In this document: positions 17,337 through 25,682 of the stretch, piece by piece
Position numbering within the stretch: the stretch's first letter is position 1
Layout of the letters: each line of letters starts with the position of its first letter
Assembly (NCBI RefSeq): GCF_003254625.1
Contig: NZ_QJRJ01000077.1
Coordinates: forward strand, 1 to 64,000
From: Flavobacterium ginsenosidimutans
GTDB taxonomy: Bacteria; Bacteroidota; Bacteroidia; Flavobacteriales; Flavobacteriaceae
Reading direction: 5' to 3'
DNA: 64,000 nt
Notes under the pieces: model-generated
What the model saw: the letters and a program-made list of their open reading frames with translations, nothing else
Databases searched by the model: none
Told to the model about the DNA's origin: nothing
Made by a program: the position numbers and the translations under genes

Positions 17337-17364
17337 TTTGTTAATCTTGATTGATTTATTTTTG
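17337..17364 (+). promoter_or_regulatory. Promoter of the first serine hydrolase gene
   Basis: TTTG (17337-17340), 16-base spacer, TATTTTTG (17357-17364), 24 bases before the ATG. The leader carries a tandem ATCAATCA stretch. Confidence 0.6.
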
Positions 17365-17388
17365 TAAAATCATCAATCAATCAACAAA

Positions 17389-18921
17389 ATGAAAATCATC
17401 CATCACATTCATTTTCAATTAAAAACCTTCTTAATTGGAATTTTAGCTTTCTCTTTTCAAACCGTTTTTTCGCAAGAAGAAAAAAACTCCGAATTGTACA
17501 AAACCATCATGTCGCTCGACAGTTTGCTTTTTGATGTCGGTTTTAATACCTGCGACATTTCTGTATCTGAAAGCCTTTGTAGCGATCAATTAGAATTTTA
17601 CCATGATAAAAACGGACTTTCGAATAAAGCGGATTTTGTAAAAACGATGAAAAGCGGTTTATGCGCTTCTCCAACAACGTATCAATCTAGAAGAGAACTA
17701 GTTGATGAAAGCACTAAAATTTATCCGTTATATAAAAACGGAGTTTTGTATGCTGCTTTACAAACTGGAATTCATTATTTCTATGAAAACAAGACAAACA
17801 AAGGCGAACCGTTCTTAAAGAAAAACGAAAAATTAGTTGGAAAAGCAAGGTTTTCACATCTTTGGGTTCTAGAAAACAACGTTTGGAAATTGAAACGAAT
17901 TTTAAGTTACGATCATCAACCCACTAATTCGATAGAAGAAAAAAACAGTCTTTTTGACAATGATGCAGAAACTGAAAAATGGCTAAAAGAAAATAATGTT
18001 CCGACTTTAGGACTTGGAATTATTTCTGACGGAAAACTAAAACAGGTAAAAGTTTTTGGCAATCTTAAAAGAGGCGTTGCTGCGCCATATAATACGATTT
18101 GGAATGTCGCTTCGTTGACCAAACCTGTTACGGCAATTGTAACTTTAAAACTAGTTTCGCAAGGAAAATGGGATTTAGACGAACCGCTTGATAAATATTG
18201 GATTGATCCAGATATTGCTAAAGATCCGAATCATAAATTATTGACTACAAGAATTATTTTAAGCCATCAAACTGGTTTTCCGAATTGGAGGTATTTGAAC
18301 GAATCTAAAAAACTGGATTTCAAGTTCAAACCCGGAACACAATATCAATATTCTGGAGAAGGCATGGAATATTTGCGAAAAGCTTTAGAAAAGAAATTCC
18401 ATAAAACTTTAGATCAATTGGCTTCAGAATTAGTTTTTGATCCTTTGAAAATGGCCGATTCTCAATTGATCTGGAATGATAAAATTGATCTTTCGAGATA
18501 TGCAACTAATTATGATAAAGACGGAAATGCTTATGAACCAACTAAAAATAAAACGGCAAGCGCCGCAGACGATCTTTTGACTACAGTTGAAGATTATGGC
18601 AAATTTTTATCAAGCGTAATGAACAGCGAAGGCTTAAGCCAAAAGGTTTTTGACGAAATGGTTTCGCATCAAGTCCAAACAAAAAAAAACAAATATTTTG
18701 GTTTGGGTTTTGAAATCTATGATTTAGGAAACGAAAATTACGCGCTTTCTCATGGCGGAGCTGATAAAGGTGTTCAGACTATCGTTTTTATGCTTCCAAA
18801 AACAAAGCAAGGTTTAATCATTTTTACGAATGTTGACGATGGCTACAAAGTTTATGAAAATATCCTCGTTCATTATCTAGGAGAAAACGGCAGAAAAATA
18901 ATCGATATCGAAACCAAATAA
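17389..18921 (+). CDS. Secreted serine beta-lactamase-like hydrolase with NTF2-like N-terminal domain
   Basis: A 510-residue protein with a signal peptide (cleavage after about 29, VFSQ). A DUF4440/NTF2-like domain follows (about 35-185, LKRILSYDHQP at its end). The C-terminal half is a class C beta-lactamase/esterase domain with the SxxK nucleophile motif ASLTK (about residue 243), a YSG in the YxN position and HGGADKG in place of KTG. Such proteins are usually esterases or D-aminopeptidases rather than drug-resistance enzymes. A second hydrolase of the family follows at 19293. Confidence 0.85.
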   Translation: MKIIHHIHFQLKTFLIGILAFSFQTVFSQEEKNSELYKTIMSLDSLLFDVGFNTCDISVSESLCSDQLEFYHDKNGLSNKADFVKTMKSGLCASPTTYQSRRELVDESTKIYPLYKNGVLYAALQTGIHYFYENKTNKGEPFLKKNEKLVGKARFSHLWVLENNVWKLKRILSYDHQPTNSIEEKNSLFDNDAETEKWLKENNVPTLGLGIISDGKLKQVKVFGNLKRGVAAPYNTIWNVASLTKPVTAIVTLKLVSQGKWDLDEPLDKYWIDPDIAKDPNHKLLTTRIILSHQTGFPNWRYLNESKKLDFKFKPGTQYQYSGEGMEYLRKALEKKFHKTLDQLASELVFDPLKMADSQLIWNDKIDLSRYATNYDKDGNAYEPTKNKTASAADDLLTTVEDYGKFLSSVMNSEGLSQKVFDEMVSHQVQTKKNKYFGLGFEIYDLGNENYALSHGGADKGVQTIVFMLPKTKQGLIIFTNVDDGYKVYENILVHYLGENGRKIIDIETK

Positions 18922-19043
18922 TTTCTATCACAATCAGATATTAACCTTAATCTGAGTAACATGCTAAAATTATTTATCCTTTTATTATTATATATAAGTA
19001 AAGTTTTAACTACTTAATATTCTTGAAAATATTTGTTAGTTAT

Positions 19044-19093
19044 GAGCATAGGCCAGCTTTTAAAGTTACTTTGGTCTGTGCTCTACTTTTTTA
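19044..19093 (+). terminator. Terminator in the gap between the serine hydrolases
   Basis: GAGCATAGGCCA (19044-19055) pairs with TGGTCTGTGCTC (19072-19083), using two G-U pairs, and is followed by TACTTTTTT. The 371-base gap 18922-19292 holds this hairpin, an AT-rich stretch and the leader of the next gene. No other feature is visible in it. Confidence 0.65.
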
Positions 19094-19292
19094 TATTTTG
19101 AAAAAAAATAAAAAAAATGGATTAATCTTGAAACCAATTCGCAAAATGATCGTCTAAACTTTTATCAGCATTAATTTTATTCAAGTAAAAATCGTAATTT
19201 CGATTTAACCTATTGAATATCTTTTTATTACGAAGTTTCAATCATCAATCAAAAACGAATCAATCATTAATCTAAACCATAATCAATCCATT

Positions 19293-20753
19293 ATGAAAAA
19301 ATCAATCAAACTTATTGCGCTCTTTGTCGCTTTTCAACTCTCAATGGTGAGCATTTTTGCTCAAAATAAAGCACAGCAAATCGAACAGCTTTTAAGCAAA
19401 TACAACGAATACGGACAATTTAATGGTTCTGCATTGGTAGCTGAAAACGGAAAAGTGATATTCAAAAAAGGTTTTGGTTCTGCTAACATGGAATGGAATA
19501 TTCCAAATCAGCCTGATACGAAATTTAGATTGGGTTCTATCAGTAAACAATTTACTGCGCTTTTAATTGTAAAATTAGCAGAAGAAGGAAAAATAAAACT
19601 GGATGTTCCAATTACTACTTACCTTCCAGATTATCCAAAAGAAAATGGCGATAAAATCACGATTCATCATTTATTGACGCATACTTCAGGAATTCCGAAT
19701 TATACCAATTCACCAAATTTCTTTAAAGATAAAGCTAGAAATCCTTACACTCCAGCAGAATTTGTAAAAACGTTCTCAAGTTTGCCCCTTGAATTTGCGC
19801 CAGGTGAAAAATTCAATTACTGCAATTCTGGTTATTTCTTATTGGGATATATTATCGAAAAAATTACAGGTAAAACCTACGAGCAATATTTACAGGAAAC
19901 TATTTTCACACCTTTAAAAATGGTTAATTCTGGATACGATCACAGCGATGTAATTTTAAAAAACAGAGCTGCTGGTTATGAAAGAAAAGGAAAATTAATT
20001 AGCAATGCACCTTATGTTGATATGAGTATTCCGTATGCCGCAGGATCTTTATACTCAACAGTAGAAGATTTATATTTATGGGATCAGGCACTTTATACCA
20101 ATAAATTGCTTTCAGAAAAATCAATGGAATCTTTATTCAAACCTTACATAAAAGTTGGAGACGCCTCTTATGGTTATGGATGGTTTGTGGATGAATTTGA
20201 TAATGGAGATAAAGGCAAACTGAAGATGGTTGGTCATGGCGGTGGAATAAATGGCTTTAATACCATCATTTCACGCATTTTTACAGATAAAAACTTGGTA
20301 GTTTTATTAAACAATACTGGTGGAACTGTTTTAGGTGAAATGACCGATGCAATTCAAGCTATACTGTACAACAAACCATTTGAGCAACCAAAAAAATCAT
20401 TGGCGCTTGAATTATTAGATGTTTATACAGAAAAAGGTGCTGTTGCAGGAACTGAGACTTTTAAAAAGCTAAAAAATGATCCGTCTTATGCTATTAAGGA
20501 AGATGATATGAACAGAGTTGGATATCAGTTACTGCAAACTGGGAAAAAGAAAGAAGCTATTGAAATTTTCAAAATCAATGTAGAAACTTTCCCTAAATCT
20601 GGAAATGTTTATGATAGTTTAGGCGAAGCTTATTTAGCTGATGGTGATAAAAAATTAGCGATTTCAAATTATAAAAAATCCGTTGAATTAGATCCAACAA
20701 ATGAAAACGGTAAAAAAGTTCTAGACGAGCTTTTAAAAAATAAAGCCAAGTAA
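19293..20753 (+). CDS. Secreted serine hydrolase with C-terminal TPR
   Basis: A 486-residue protein with a signal peptide (ending IFAQ, about 24). The beta-lactamase-like catalytic domain has SxxK in GSISK (about 75-79), YxN in YCN (about 185) and HGGG in place of KTG. A C-terminal tetratricopeptide unit (VYDSLGEAYLADGDKKLAI) occupies about 440-470. The fusion of this esterase domain with TPR is frequent in Bacteroidota. Substrate unknown. It ends at a strong terminator. Confidence 0.87.
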   Translation: MKKSIKLIALFVAFQLSMVSIFAQNKAQQIEQLLSKYNEYGQFNGSALVAENGKVIFKKGFGSANMEWNIPNQPDTKFRLGSISKQFTALLIVKLAEEGKIKLDVPITTYLPDYPKENGDKITIHHLLTHTSGIPNYTNSPNFFKDKARNPYTPAEFVKTFSSLPLEFAPGEKFNYCNSGYFLLGYIIEKITGKTYEQYLQETIFTPLKMVNSGYDHSDVILKNRAAGYERKGKLISNAPYVDMSIPYAAGSLYSTVEDLYLWDQALYTNKLLSEKSMESLFKPYIKVGDASYGYGWFVDEFDNGDKGKLKMVGHGGGINGFNTIISRIFTDKNLVVLLNNTGGTVLGEMTDAIQAILYNKPFEQPKKSLALELLDVYTEKGAVAGTETFKKLKNDPSYAIKEDDMNRVGYQLLQTGKKKEAIEIFKINVETFPKSGNVYDSLGEAYLADGDKKLAISNYKKSVELDPTNENGKKVLDELLKNKAK

Positions 20754-20771
20754 TTTTTTAGAAAATAATTT

Positions 20772-20815
20772 AAAAAAAAGCTCCGATAAATAAGATTTTA
20801 TAGGAGCTTTTTTTG
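20772..20815 (+). terminator. Terminator of the TPR serine hydrolase gene
   Basis: AAAAAGCTCC and GGAGCTTTTT form the stem, with a run of seven T on the plus strand. Confidence 0.85.
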
Positions 20816-20836
20816 TTACAACTTGTAACAGTGAAA

Positions 20837-20870
20837 TTTGAAGATTTATTTTAAAAAAGTACTATTTTCG
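20837..20870 (+). promoter_or_regulatory. Promoter of the small secreted protein gene
   Basis: TTTG (20837-20840), 22-base spacer, TATTTTCG (20863-20870; one mismatch to TAnnTTTG), 25 bases before the ATG. Confidence 0.45.
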
Positions 20871-20895
20871 CCTTTCCCAAAACAATTGAAAACCT

Positions 20896-21339
20896 ATGAA
20901 AAATCTAAAAAACTACAGTTTTCTAGCTGTATTATTATGCCTTTTTATTTCTGCAAAATCTTTCTCTCAAAATAATCATCCGCTGATGCCAACGCAGCAA
21001 AACAAAATCATAATTGACAAAATTGTTGAAGCTGCCAATTATAAAAACTATGTTATTGATTTCTGTCTGGCAAAAATAAATGAAGCTTCCGCGAAAGAAG
21101 GCTGGAATGAACAAAAAGCAATGGAAATTACGGGAAGCATTAACTACAAAAATTTCAGAGATGCGATTTACAACAGTTTTGTTGTTTTTGATGAAGTTGA
21201 ACTGGAAATTTTATTAAAAGCATATGAAAAAGACCCAGCTTATCAAAAACAAAATGTTATGACTAACAATAAGGTTCTAATTAATAATCTGAACATTTTT
21301 GCAAATGATATTGTTTTGGGGAAGTATATTTCTAAATAA
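20896..21339 (+). CDS. Small secreted protein, unknown function
   Basis: A 147-residue protein with a clear signal peptide (hydrophobic 8-19, cleavage near SFSQ at about 25). The mature part is mostly helical in composition, has a single Cys (in IDFCLAKINEA) and no motif I recognise. It has its own promoter-like sequence. It is convergent with the penicillin-acylase-like gene, with a palindrome at 21382-21410 in between. Confidence 0.7.
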   Translation: MKNLKNYSFLAVLLCLFISAKSFSQNNHPLMPTQQNKIIIDKIVEAANYKNYVIDFCLAKINEASAKEGWNEQKAMEITGSINYKNFRDAIYNSFVVFDEVELEILLKAYEKDPAYQKQNVMTNNKVLINNLNIFANDIVLGKYISK

Positions 21340-21381
21340 GGCGTCAAGGTTCTGAGATGCTAAGTTTCTAAGCTTTTTAAC

Positions 21382-21410
21382 CTTTGTCAAAGTTTAAAAC
21401 TTTGACAAAG
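21382..21410. repeat. Palindrome between convergent genes
   Basis: CTTTGTCAAAGTTT (21382-21395) and AAACTTTGACAAAG (21397-21410) are perfect inverted repeats around a single base. There is no strong T-run, so it is a weak terminator at best. The flank (GAACAGGCGAAGCAA) also occurs inverted at 46760. Confidence 0.6.
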
Positions 21411-21475
21411 ATTGTAACTTGAAACTTGAAACCTGACTCGAGAGCTTCAGTTCGAACAGGCGAAGCAAACAAAAA

Positions 21476-23866
21476 CTATTTCGTTGGTTTCAGAACCAGT
21501 TTGGTCGAAGTTTTTATAATCTCTTCTTTGTTCAATTTCATTTTTCTGAACTTTCCTGCGTTGTACATTTCGGCTTGATCGTCGTAATGTTTGCTGAAAG
21601 GATTTCCAGATTGTCCTGTTGGTAAAATGCTCCAACTGTTTTCTACATCAGCAAAATCGACAATTCTTCTTGTTGAAGGTCCGCCTTTAGTGTAATATTT
21701 TCCTTCATCATTAAATCCGAAAAATAAATTATTAATCACTTCATTTGAACCTGGAGAATTAAAAGGTCCAACATTAAATAATCCGCGAAGTGCTGCAACT
21801 TTTCCAAGCGGATGTTCGTGTTCTACAGTATGTACTTTGCCCCAATTCCATTCTGAAACATTTTCTCCTAATTGATTTTGCAAAGCAATAACCGCATCGT
21901 GAAATGATTTTGAAACAATATCTGTTCTGGTTTCTTTTACATTTTTGGTTTTAATATTATCCCACCAAACCGAATTTTCATTTTTTATCTGATTTGCAAT
22001 AACTTGTTTTCCAGTAGAAATTCCCAAAAATAAATTGAAATTGTCTTTACCCATTTCATCTTCAAATGTATTTTTCAGATACAAATAAATCCATTTATTG
22101 TAAATCGTTGGCGCAACATCTTCTAAGTTTGTTGTTCCTTTCCAAGATTTTAAAACTTTTAAAACTTCTTTTTCATTATTCGAAAGCAGCTTATTATCTA
22201 AACTTGCCATTAAATTTTTAGAAACCTCAACTGCAACATCCGAAGTATTATCGTAAATCATTTTACTGATCGCTTCTTTATCCCAATCTGATTTTGCATT
22301 TAGAATTCCCGAAATTCTTTTCGCACGATCTTCTGGCAAATAATACCCTGGATATAAATAACCATTATCAATAGCTTCTGGCTGATTGTTTGCAGAATAA
22401 ACATATCCCCATTCTGGATTTTCCGCCGACGGATTTTGTTCGAAATCTAAAAATTTAGTGATATCCTCTTTTCCGCTTGAACCGTCTAAAATCAAATGTG
22501 TATTAACGCCTTCATTGTGCCTGTACAATTTCCCGCTCGCCCACCAAGCCACATTTCCTTTTGCATCTCCATACATTACGTTTAATCCAGGAGCAGCAAT
22601 TAAAGAAACTGCTTTTTTAAAATCAGTTGTATTTTTAGCATGCGAAAGTCCGTATGCTGCATCCAAAATCTGAATTGGTTCTCTCGTGTAAGTCCACGAC
22701 ATTGCGATTGGATTTTTCTTTTCCAAACGTTCCATCAAATCGTTCATAATTGGACCGTGACGCGTTATTTTAAACGTCATCACAACATCTGAAGAATCTT
22801 TTACTTTTATCGTTTTTTTTCTGATTTCATATTTACTGAAACCCGTTGGAGTTTGATATTGAGAAGCATCGTTTGCTTTATTTTTTTCTTGGTAAAAATC
22901 GATATCATCATTTTCAAACATCGTTAATCCATAAGCATAATCTCTGTTGTGCGCTAAAAGCGGAAACGGAGTTCCTGCCAAATAACAGCCGTATAATTCA
23001 TGTTGTGGCGTTACCAAATGTGCTTCGTACCAAGTTGCAGGTTGCGAAAACCCAATGTGCGGATCATTCGCAAAAATAACTTTTCCAGTTTTCGTTTTAT
23101 GTGGCCCAACAACCCAGCTGTTACTTCCAACAAACGGCGGAATCGGAGATTGATCCAACATTGCAGTTATAGATTTTGAAATCTCGGTATATTCTTCTGT
23201 TTTTTCTTTTGAAATTTTAATTCTTGTGTTATTGAATTCTCCTTCAATCCCTAAATCTTTCAAATATGCAACGCCATATTTATTTTTAACATCCGTCAAT
23301 AATGGATCTGTTTTCTGCGCCATCGCAAAACTGAAAGACATATATCCGAAAATATTATAAACATCTTTTATTGTGAATTTTTGTTTTTTGACACCAACCA
23401 AAGTGAATTCTATTGGCGTAACTCCTTCATCCAAATATTGGTTAATCCCGTCCAAATAGGCCTGAGTCAGTTTATAGCTTTCGCTGTTTTTATCCAATCT
23501 AGCAATGGCTTTCGCCGAAGCTTCTTCGATTCCAATTCCAGCAAAAAACTTATCGTTTTTAAGCGCAACCGTGCCGAAAATTTCAGACAAACGCCCTGGA
23601 GCAATTCGGCGTAATAATTCCATTTGCCACAATCTTTCTTGTGCATGTACATAACCAAGTGCGGTCATGGCATCTTTTTCAGAATCTGCATAAATATGGG
23701 GAACTCCAAAATCATCAAAATAAACCGTAGTTTCTTTTTCGAGATTTTTTAATTGAAGTGAACCTTCATATTTTGGTTTCAAATGAAAAATATAAGCGCA
23801 CAAACCAATCGCAAGCACTGCAATCAAAACCAATAAAACAAGCAGGATTTTTTTAATTATTCTCAT
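21476..23866 (-). CDS. Penicillin acylase family Ntn-hydrolase
   Basis: A 796-residue periplasmic protein. An N-terminal hydrophobic segment (about 5-27) is followed by the alpha region (VYFDDFGVPHIYADSEKDAM, ALGYVHAQERLWQMEL) and the beta-chain start GSNSW, with the nucleophile Ser at 250 exposed by autoproteolysis in this family. DPHIGFSQPATWYEAHL and HNRDYAYGLTM are further signatures. Substrates in this family include beta-lactams, acyl-homoserine lactones and N-acyl amino acids; which applies cannot be told from sequence. Single gene, divergent from the AsmA-like gene. Confidence 0.9.
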   Translation of the reverse strand: MRIIKKILLVLLVLIAVLAIGLCAYIFHLKPKYEGSLQLKNLEKETTVYFDDFGVPHIYADSEKDAMTALGYVHAQERLWQMELLRRIAPGRLSEIFGTVALKNDKFFAGIGIEEASAKAIARLDKNSESYKLTQAYLDGINQYLDEGVTPIEFTLVGVKKQKFTIKDVYNIFGYMSFSFAMAQKTDPLLTDVKNKYGVAYLKDLGIEGEFNNTRIKISKEKTEEYTEISKSITAMLDQSPIPPFVGSNSWVVGPHKTKTGKVIFANDPHIGFSQPATWYEAHLVTPQHELYGCYLAGTPFPLLAHNRDYAYGLTMFENDDIDFYQEKNKANDASQYQTPTGFSKYEIRKKTIKVKDSSDVVMTFKITRHGPIMNDLMERLEKKNPIAMSWTYTREPIQILDAAYGLSHAKNTTDFKKAVSLIAAPGLNVMYGDAKGNVAWWASGKLYRHNEGVNTHLILDGSSGKEDITKFLDFEQNPSAENPEWGYVYSANNQPEAIDNGYLYPGYYLPEDRAKRISGILNAKSDWDKEAISKMIYDNTSDVAVEVSKNLMASLDNKLLSNNEKEVLKVLKSWKGTTNLEDVAPTIYNKWIYLYLKNTFEDEMGKDNFNLFLGISTGKQVIANQIKNENSVWWDNIKTKNVKETRTDIVSKSFHDAVIALQNQLGENVSEWNWGKVHTVEHEHPLGKVAALRGLFNVGPFNSPGSNEVINNLFFGFNDEGKYYTKGGPSTRRIVDFADVENSWSILPTGQSGNPFSKHYDDQAEMYNAGKFRKMKLNKEEIIKTSTKLVLKPTK

Positions 23867-23982
23867 ATTCTAAAAAAAGTAAAATGGATCAAAATTCGTA
23901 ATGATGTAACTTTTCTATAAAATTTTATAAGAAACAACATTTTTTAAAGTCTAAATTTATGTATTTAAAATTAATACTATAA

Positions 23983-25539
23983 ATGTCAATATATAAAAAA
24001 ATAGCGATTGGACTAATTTCTCTATTTATCATTGTGATTTTGGCCAACGTTGGTTTGAATTACTGGATAAAAAAGCAACTTCCTATTATTATTCACGAAA
24101 AAAACAAAACGGCATATAATATTAATTATGAAAAAATTGAAGTCTCCCTTTTTTCTCGAAATATCTACGCACAAACATTATTGGTAAGTCCGAAAAACGA
24201 ACCAAAAGACAGCAAAAATGGACTTTTTTCTAAAATAGAATCTATTACCATAAAACATTTCAATATTTGGGATTTGGCTTTTCGCGATATTATTCAGGCA
24301 GAAAGTATTATCATCAATAAACCTCGAATCATTTTATATAAAAAAGGAGAAAAATTAATTAATAATCACAAAAGCATTGAAAAAGAAATTATCGATCCGT
24401 TCCGAAAAATTGTTGCCGTTTCGAATATTTATTTGAACGAAGGAGTAATCGATGTTGTTTCTTTAGATACAGAAAAACCTATTTTCAGTATTAAAAAAAT
24501 CCTTTTAAAACTGGAAGGAATTTTAATTACTGATGCAACTTTAAAAGAAAAAATTCCGCTTCAATATAAAAGTTATGCTTTAGTAATTGACAGTTTGTTT
24601 TATAGACCAAATGGTTTTTATTATATCAATATTGGAAAAATAAGCACCGAAAAGAATTTCTTAAAAATCAATAATTTCTCTACTCTGCCTCAATTTGAGC
24701 GAAATGATTTTCTAAAACGCCTTGAAAAAGAAAAGGATATTTACAACTTAAAGTTCGACTCGGCTCAAGTCGAAAAAATGGATTGGGGTTTTAAAAATGA
24801 CCGTTTTTATTTCAAAGCAAATTCGCTAGTGATTAATCATTTTGATGCCAATATTTACCGCGGAAAAATGCTGAAAGACGATTTGAGCAAGAAATATCTA
24901 TACAATCATTTACTGAGAAATCTAAAATTCCCGCTTCAAATTGATACGCTTCAGGTTTTAAAATCGAAACTGGTCTATGAAGAAGAACTTGATTTTGCCA
25001 AAGGGCCAGGAGTGCTAACTTTTGACAAATTCAATTTACAAGCAACCAATCTGCGAAGTGGTTTTGGTTTGAAAAAAATGGATGATGTGAAGATCAAAGT
25101 CAAATGTATTTTTATGAAAAATTCTCCTTTAGATGTCGATTGGAATTTTAATGTTCTAGACAAAAGCGACGGATTTCATATTCAAGGCGTGATTTCAAAT
25201 TTTGATGTTGCGGCAATGACGCGTTTCAGCAAACCTTACATTGGCACAACTTTTACTGGAACTTTTAATAAATACCGTTTCAATTTTTACGGAAATGATA
25301 ACGGCTCAAAAGGAAATGCTTCTTTAGATTATGATGATCTAAAAGTGAAATTATACAAAAAGAAAAACCCTGAAAAAGAAGCCAAACTTAAAACGGCTGT
25401 TGCCAATTTATTCGTAAAAAATGATTCAAAAGATAAAGCGAAAACGGCTGAAGTTGAAGTAGAACGGCTTCAAGATAGATCGTTTTACAACCTTTTATGG
25501 AGAAGCATTGCAGAATCTTTGAAGAAGATTTTGATATAG
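23983..25539 (+). CDS. AsmA-like envelope protein
   Basis: A 518-residue protein with one N-terminal membrane helix (about 8-28, IGLISLFIIVILANVGLNYW). A long beta-rich periplasmic part of AsmA/DUF748 character follows (VSLFSRNIYAQTL, IINKPRIILYKKG, DVKIKVKCIFMKNSPLDVDW, GVISNFDVAAMTRF). AsmA-like proteins bridge the envelope and are linked to lipid transport. Assignment to the superfamily rests on overall pattern, not on a sharp motif. Confidence 0.65.
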   Translation: MSIYKKIAIGLISLFIIVILANVGLNYWIKKQLPIIIHEKNKTAYNINYEKIEVSLFSRNIYAQTLLVSPKNEPKDSKNGLFSKIESITIKHFNIWDLAFRDIIQAESIIINKPRIILYKKGEKLINNHKSIEKEIIDPFRKIVAVSNIYLNEGVIDVVSLDTEKPIFSIKKILLKLEGILITDATLKEKIPLQYKSYALVIDSLFYRPNGFYYINIGKISTEKNFLKINNFSTLPQFERNDFLKRLEKEKDIYNLKFDSAQVEKMDWGFKNDRFYFKANSLVINHFDANIYRGKMLKDDLSKKYLYNHLLRNLKFPLQIDTLQVLKSKLVYEEELDFAKGPGVLTFDKFNLQATNLRSGFGLKKMDDVKIKVKCIFMKNSPLDVDWNFNVLDKSDGFHIQGVISNFDVAAMTRFSKPYIGTTFTGTFNKYRFNFYGNDNGSKGNASLDYDDLKVKLYKKKNPEKEAKLKTAVANLFVKNDSKDKAKTAEVEVERLQDRSFYNLLWRSIAESLKKILI

Positions 25540-25540
25540 T

Positions 25541-25593
25541 TTTTTTCCGCCACGAATTGTTTTAAATTAAATTCGTGAATTCGTGGCGGAAAA
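25541..25593 (+). terminator. Long inverted repeat, GCCACGAATT family, acting as terminator
   Basis: CCGCCACGAATT (from 25547) and AATTCGTGGCGG (to 25590) pair, with T-run and A-run outside, just after the AsmA-like gene. The core GCCACGAATT/AATTCGTGGC also forms the larger inverted repeat at 49353-49439. Confidence 0.7.
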
Positions 25594-25610
25594 ACTTTCT
25601 CAACAATTTA

Positions 25611-25632
25611 CAAACCTGACAATTATCAGGTT
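25611..25632 (+). promoter_or_regulatory. Small hairpin in the leader of the 598-residue protein gene
   Basis: AAACCTGA (25611-25618) pairs with TCAGGTTT (25625-25632), followed by TTA. It lies 50 bases before the preferred start at 25683. It may be a second terminator or a leader structure. Confidence 0.4.
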
Positions 25633-25682
25633 TTAGGATGAAATATTTTTCTTCATTTGTCTCTATTTTAATCCGAATACAA

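Noticed and set aside
17389-20753. Beta-lactamase resistance genes
   Set aside because: The KTG motif is replaced by HGG, and the proteins carry NTF2-like or TPR parts; they fit the esterase/D-aminopeptidase group better.
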